The notes beneath the pieces are model-generated. The model did not search any database. It saw only the letters and a program-made list of their open reading frames with translations, and was not told the DNA's origin. The translations under genes were made by a program, and so were the position numbers. A stretch of 64,000 nucleotides of DNA from Theileria orientalis strain Shintoku (Eukaryota > Apicomplexa > Aconoidasida > Piroplasmida > Theileriidae), in contig NC_025260.1 in NCBI RefSeq assembly GCF_000740895.1, forward strand, positions 910,001 through 974,000, in the 5' to 3' direction. Of the stretch, positions 60,799 through 64,000 are shown piece by piece (position 1 is the first letter of the stretch; every line of letters begins with the position of its first letter).

Positions 60799-62385
60799 TT
60801 AGTTTAAAAGTCTGTATAGGCTTGAATCGTCCTTGTATTCTGAATTCGGCTTAAAAAGGCGCCAGGTGCGGTCGTAGCCGGCGGAGACTATGGCGGTGGC
60901 GTCGGGAGAGACGTGGACGCCCATGACGCGAGTGTCGTCGTTGGTGAGAACCTTGCGGCACTTGTAGACCGAAGTGTCCCAAATCTTCACGTGAGTGTCG
61001 AAGGAACTCGTCGCGAGGAAGCGCCCGTACACAGGCTCGAACTGCAGGTCGCTCACGACCTTAGTGTGAGTGAGCAGGGAAGTGATAGGACGGAACTTGC
61101 GGAGGTCGAAGATCTTCACGGAGTTGTCGGAGGAGCTCGTGGCGAAAATGTGCGATAGGAGCGGGTGGAAGCTGACGCCAGTGACGTCGGCGTTGTGAAC
61201 GACCTGCTGGAAAATGTGCCGGCCAGTCCTCAGGTCGAACACGAGGAGGACGCCGTGGGCGTCCCCGGAGGCGATCAGGTTCCCGTCGCCGTTGATGGCG
61301 AGCCCGTAGACGGAGTGCGAGTGGCCCTCCTGAACGTACAGCTCCGACAGCTTCTCCAGGTCGAAGAGGACGACGGTCTCGTCGGCGGAGCTCGAGGCCA
61401 CGAGGTTGTTGCACGGGTGGAAGACCACGCGGTTCACCCGCGACTCGTGGCACCTGCTCGTGTGCTGGCGCATCTCAAACTCCTCGTCCTTGATCTTGGA
61501 GAAGGGCTTCCATAGAGTGAGGGAGCCCCCGGAGCCCCCAGAGACCAGGAGGAGGTCGTTGTCGGCGATGCTGGTCGGGTGTGTTCGGTCGTAGCACACG
61601 TGGCTCGAGTTGTAGTTCCAGTCGAAGCAGTGGACCATCTCCGAGGAATCGCTCGCTAGCCTTACCACCTGCTTGTACTTCGAGTCGTTGCAGTCGAAGA
61701 CGCTTATCTCGCCGTTGTAGCTGCTCGAGGCCAGGTAGCGCGCGTTCGGCGAGAACTTGGCCATGGTCAGCGGCCTCGTGGCCGCCAGCTGCGCGAACGC
61801 CAGCGACAGGTTCTCCGTCAAAAAGTTGCCGTAGTTCTCGACCTCGTCCTTGTGCTCGTACTGGTCGCAGCTGGCTCTGAACTTGTGGAGGAGCATTTTG
61901 CGCTTCACGTTCCGGCTCCAGGCGTAGTGCGCCAGCGAAGTCCTGAAGTGCTTGACGCTGTCGTCGCCCTCGGTGTAGAACAACTCCCGGTCGCCCGTCT
62001 CCGAGTTGTCGTACTGGAAGGGCGTGAAGTCTGCGAAGCGCCCCTTCTTGCTGAAGAGGTTCGACATGTCGATGTTGAACATGCGCAGCACCTCGAAGAA
62101 GTTGTTGGCCTCCGCCGAGGAGGAAACTGCGAGCTCGACCTCCTTCCCTCTGAAGTGCTCGTCGTACTTGCTCAGCAGCAGCTTCTTCAGCCGTTCTCGG
62201 CGCTCGTAGTTCCCCTCGCCGAACAGGATGATGGGCTCCAGCAGTGCGCGGAATATTCGCTTGATGACGACGTCGTTCGTCGTAATGCCGATGTGCAGGT
62301 TCGACATGTTCGACTTAAGCTCGAACTGCTTCATAACCTCGGAATCGACACTGTAGGTGTCCGAGGAGGCACTAAGATCAGCCAT
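60799..62385 (-). CDS. PRP4: U4/U6 snRNP protein PRP4 (WD40)
   Basis: A single open frame; the first ATG is at 62385, giving 528 residues. PRP4 (PRPF4) binds PRP3 in the U4/U6 di-snRNP and is needed for tri-snRNP assembly and splicing. The N-terminal PRP4/SFM motif reads TTNDVVIKRIFRALLEPIILFGEGNYERRERLKKLL in two adjoining parts. The C-terminal half is a seven-bladed WD40 propeller, with repeats ending in SSSYNGEISVFD, VSGGSGGSLTLW, SSSADETVVLFD, SGDAHGVLLVFD, SSSDNSVKIFD, SSFDTHVKIWD and SAGYDRTWRLF. Blade spacing is regular except for a longer first linker. Length fits the family (465-522). Confidence 0.95.
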   Translation of the reverse strand: MADLSASSDTYSVDSEVMKQFELKSNMSNLHIGITTNDVVIKRIFRALLEPIILFGEGNYERRERLKKLLLSKYDEHFRGKEVELAVSSSAEANNFFEVLRMFNIDMSNLFSKKGRFADFTPFQYDNSETGDRELFYTEGDDSVKHFRTSLAHYAWSRNVKRKMLLHKFRASCDQYEHKDEVENYGNFLTENLSLAFAQLAATRPLTMAKFSPNARYLASSSYNGEISVFDCNDSKYKQVVRLASDSSEMVHCFDWNYNSSHVCYDRTHPTSIADNDLLLVSGGSGGSLTLWKPFSKIKDEEFEMRQHTSRCHESRVNRVVFHPCNNLVASSSADETVVLFDLEKLSELYVQEGHSHSVYGLAINGDGNLIASGDAHGVLLVFDLRTGRHIFQQVVHNADVTGVSFHPLLSHIFATSSSDNSVKIFDLRKFRPITSLLTHTKVVSDLQFEPVYGRFLATSSFDTHVKIWDTSVYKCRKVLTNDDTRVMGVHVSPDATAIVSAGYDRTWRLFKPNSEYKDDSSLYRLLN

Positions 62386-63384
62386 TTTAGAGTTTAAAAA
62401 AACCAGATTTAAAAATTTATTCAGCACCAAATTATATTTCAAATAAGTTTGAAGAATAGCTATGTTACAACAAAATAAGTTAAGAATAATTTTGGATTGA
62501 CAAAAAATGACTTGATTGTTATTTATAAGCTCTGTATTGGCAATTTTAAAAATATAATAATTTAAATGAGTTTTTAAAGCGATATATATGAGCGTGTTTG
62601 TAAAAAAAAATCAAGTTCCTAAAACATTGTGCTAGAATACTGGAAGATTCATCTTCCTGGTGAGTAAAATATTTTAAGGTTAAATTTAGCTTTAAAATAG
62701 TATGAAATGTGTTAATTGAAATCAATGTCACTTTTTAAGTAAATTTAACAGTATATTTTCTGAAGATTCGACGCTTGAATGGACTTAATGTCAGGCTATC
62801 GTACTATGTGTCATTAAAATAGTAATTTTAATGAATCTATAAGTAACGGTTATGTAAATTTGTACTTTTTATTTTTTTGTTTCCTGTATAATAACGTGAA
62901 TATCGGAATATCACCCTTTTAGTGTTGCACATTTTGTCTATACGACACATTGCGGAATTGAAACTTTGAATTACTGGAATTAAATTGCTTTATTTCTGAA
63001 TTGTATAGAAGCGGATGGTTTAAAACTGCGCTTTGTAGGCTTTCGACTGTGTCCAAAGCCGTGTAACCGTTACTCTAGGATAATTTCTGGATTGATGTAA
63101 AAAATTACTGTAAAATAGTACGTAGTTATTTCAAATTCACTGTAGCTTTTTAATACCGTAGAGTGTATCTAGATAGATACACGTGAGTCCTGTAAAATAT
63201 ATTCTTTCTGATATAAGTTCTTTTTAAAAAACGTGGCATTTTTGAGCAAATTTCTACTTTAAACATAGTTTTCCACTTAATTCTGAACATTTTTAATCGA
63301 TGAAATGTGTTAAACAAGGTTCATAAACAGTTAAAACCGCGAATATGTCAAAAGGGTTACACATTTGGAGCAAGTTAATTCAAA
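62386..63384. promoter_or_regulatory. Divergent intergenic region, 1 kb, AT-rich
   Basis: The longest clean spacer of the right half, between PRP4 (minus) and VPS13 (plus). No credible gene was seen. At about 63163-63182 the sequence GTGTATCTAGATAGATACAC forms a perfect 8-bp stem with a 4-base loop, either a hairpin or a dyad-type binding site. Confidence 0.45.
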
Positions 63385-64000
63385 ATGTTTGAAGAAAAGA
63401 TTATTCAACTTTTGAATAAGGTGTTTGACTCATACATTGAGGGCATAGACCAGAGTAAGCTGAGTCAGATAAACCTTTGGGGCGGAAAGATAGTTCTAAA
63501 CAGTCTACACATCAGACCGGACGCCCTGGATTTTTTAGAACTGCCGTTTCATCTGACATTCGGGTAATTAAGCGTTTTAGTAAATTAGATAGCTGGTTCA
63601 TTTATTGCATTGTCTTATTTATTTAGTTAATCATGTAGCTTGTATGTTACTAACCTTTGGTGACCGTGGAAAAGTAGCCGTAAAACTTGAGTTGATTGAT
63701 GCTATAGGCTTCTGGATTCTGTTACCATTAAGATTCAAATACCGCTGCTTACTCTGTCGAGAAAAAACCTGAGTCTAGAAGTTTCGGATGTACTGCTCCT
63801 GTTGACAACTAAGCCCGAGAGTAGATGGGACCCGGAGTGGTACCGAGATGAGTACATTTCGAATAAAATCGCAACGCTGTCCGCTGAAAGTCTCGAATTG
63901 GTAGTAAACCAACTTGAGGTAACTTTGGCTCATTTAGATATAAATGATTAGGAAGACAGTTTTATTTGTATTTGCAGAATTAACCGATGCTTAGTTAGAT
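63385..64000 (+). CDS. VPS13: VPS13, N-terminal part, cut by the window edge
   Basis: VPS13 proteins are very large bridge-like lipid-transfer proteins at membrane contact sites. Exon 1 (63385-63563) begins MFEEKIIQLLNKVFDSYIEG and continues with INLWGGKIVLNSLHIRPDAL, the chorein-N signature. Exon 2 (63708-63918) adds VTIKIQIPLL and VSDVLLLLTT, matching the next chorein-N block. The exon 2 donor is followed by an intron running to at least 63977. No acceptor before 64000 gives a convincing continuation, so exon 3 probably lies outside. Only about 130 residues are present. Confidence 0.92.

Noticed and set aside
1..64000. tRNA, rRNA, snRNA genes and CRISPR arrays
   Set aside because: None was recognised by eye in the spacers. 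The tandem repeats lack the regular repeat-spacer pattern of CRISPR, and no cloverleaf with a GTTCGAAT-type T-loop stood out. A covariance-model scan was not possible.

Overview
This is nuclear DNA of an apicomplexan, most probably a piroplasm of the genus Theileria. Reasons: densely packed genes with many tiny GT-AG introns (about 22 to 60 bp), an alveolin-type inner-membrane-complex protein, two SLC43/ApiAT-like transporters, a glycyl-tRNA synthetase with an apicoplast-style leader, and coding DNA far richer in G+C than the AT-rich intergenic DNA. That base composition fits T. orientalis better than T. parva or T. annulata, but this is an inference that I could not test. No rRNA, tRNA, transposon or CRISPR array was seen.

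Layout. 1-1610: non-coding, AT-rich. 1611-9093 (minus): MSH2 and a Claspin/Mrc1-like protein, both rebuilt from many exons. 9638-10400 (plus): DNL zinc-finger protein. 10687-12873 (minus): GlyRS. 13105-13965 (plus): DRE2. 14308-16200 (minus): GCN5. 16753-25932 (minus): one uninterrupted 9.2-kb reading frame for a DOP1/Dopey protein. 26441-27766 (minus): alveolin. 28411-34851 (plus): a secreted MATH-like protein, a small membrane protein, a rhomboid protease and a secretory-pathway thioredoxin. 35217-39041 (minus): USB1 and a RINT1/Tip20-like tether. 39380-40289 (plus): PITH-domain protein. 40595-41956 (minus): aspartate carbamoyltransferase. 41957-44060: mostly unexplained. 44061-46844 (plus): RINGv-FHA protein. 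47119-50724 (minus): GRP170/HYOU1-like chaperone. 51221-54178 (minus) and 57552-60536 (plus): two ApiAT-like transporters around a GcvT-family gene (54932-57184, minus). 60799-62385 (minus): PRP4. 63385 to the right edge (plus): start of VPS13.

Most genes are housekeeping: DNA repair and replication (MSH2, Claspin-like), Fe-S and mitochondrial biogenesis (DNL, DRE2), splicing and U6 maturation (PRP4, USB1), membrane traffic and lipid transfer (DOP1, RINT1-like, VPS13), ER folding (GRP170), chromatin (GCN5) and pyrimidine synthesis (ATCase). Nothing indicates an operon.

The most unusual structure is at 50.7-55.0 kb. A 381-bp segment occurs twice as a perfect direct repeat on the two sides of one transporter gene. 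Each copy contains the 3' end of the GcvT-family gene, an intergenic spacer and the 5' end of the GRP170 gene, so the transporter looks inserted between two formerly adjacent genes. Both transporters also share extra membrane segments and a dense cysteine cluster beyond the usual MFS core. Many introns, gene flanks and a few coding regions carry private tandem repeats.

Exon boundaries were deduced by eye from GT/AG sites and frame continuity; they may be off by a base or two and have no transcript support.
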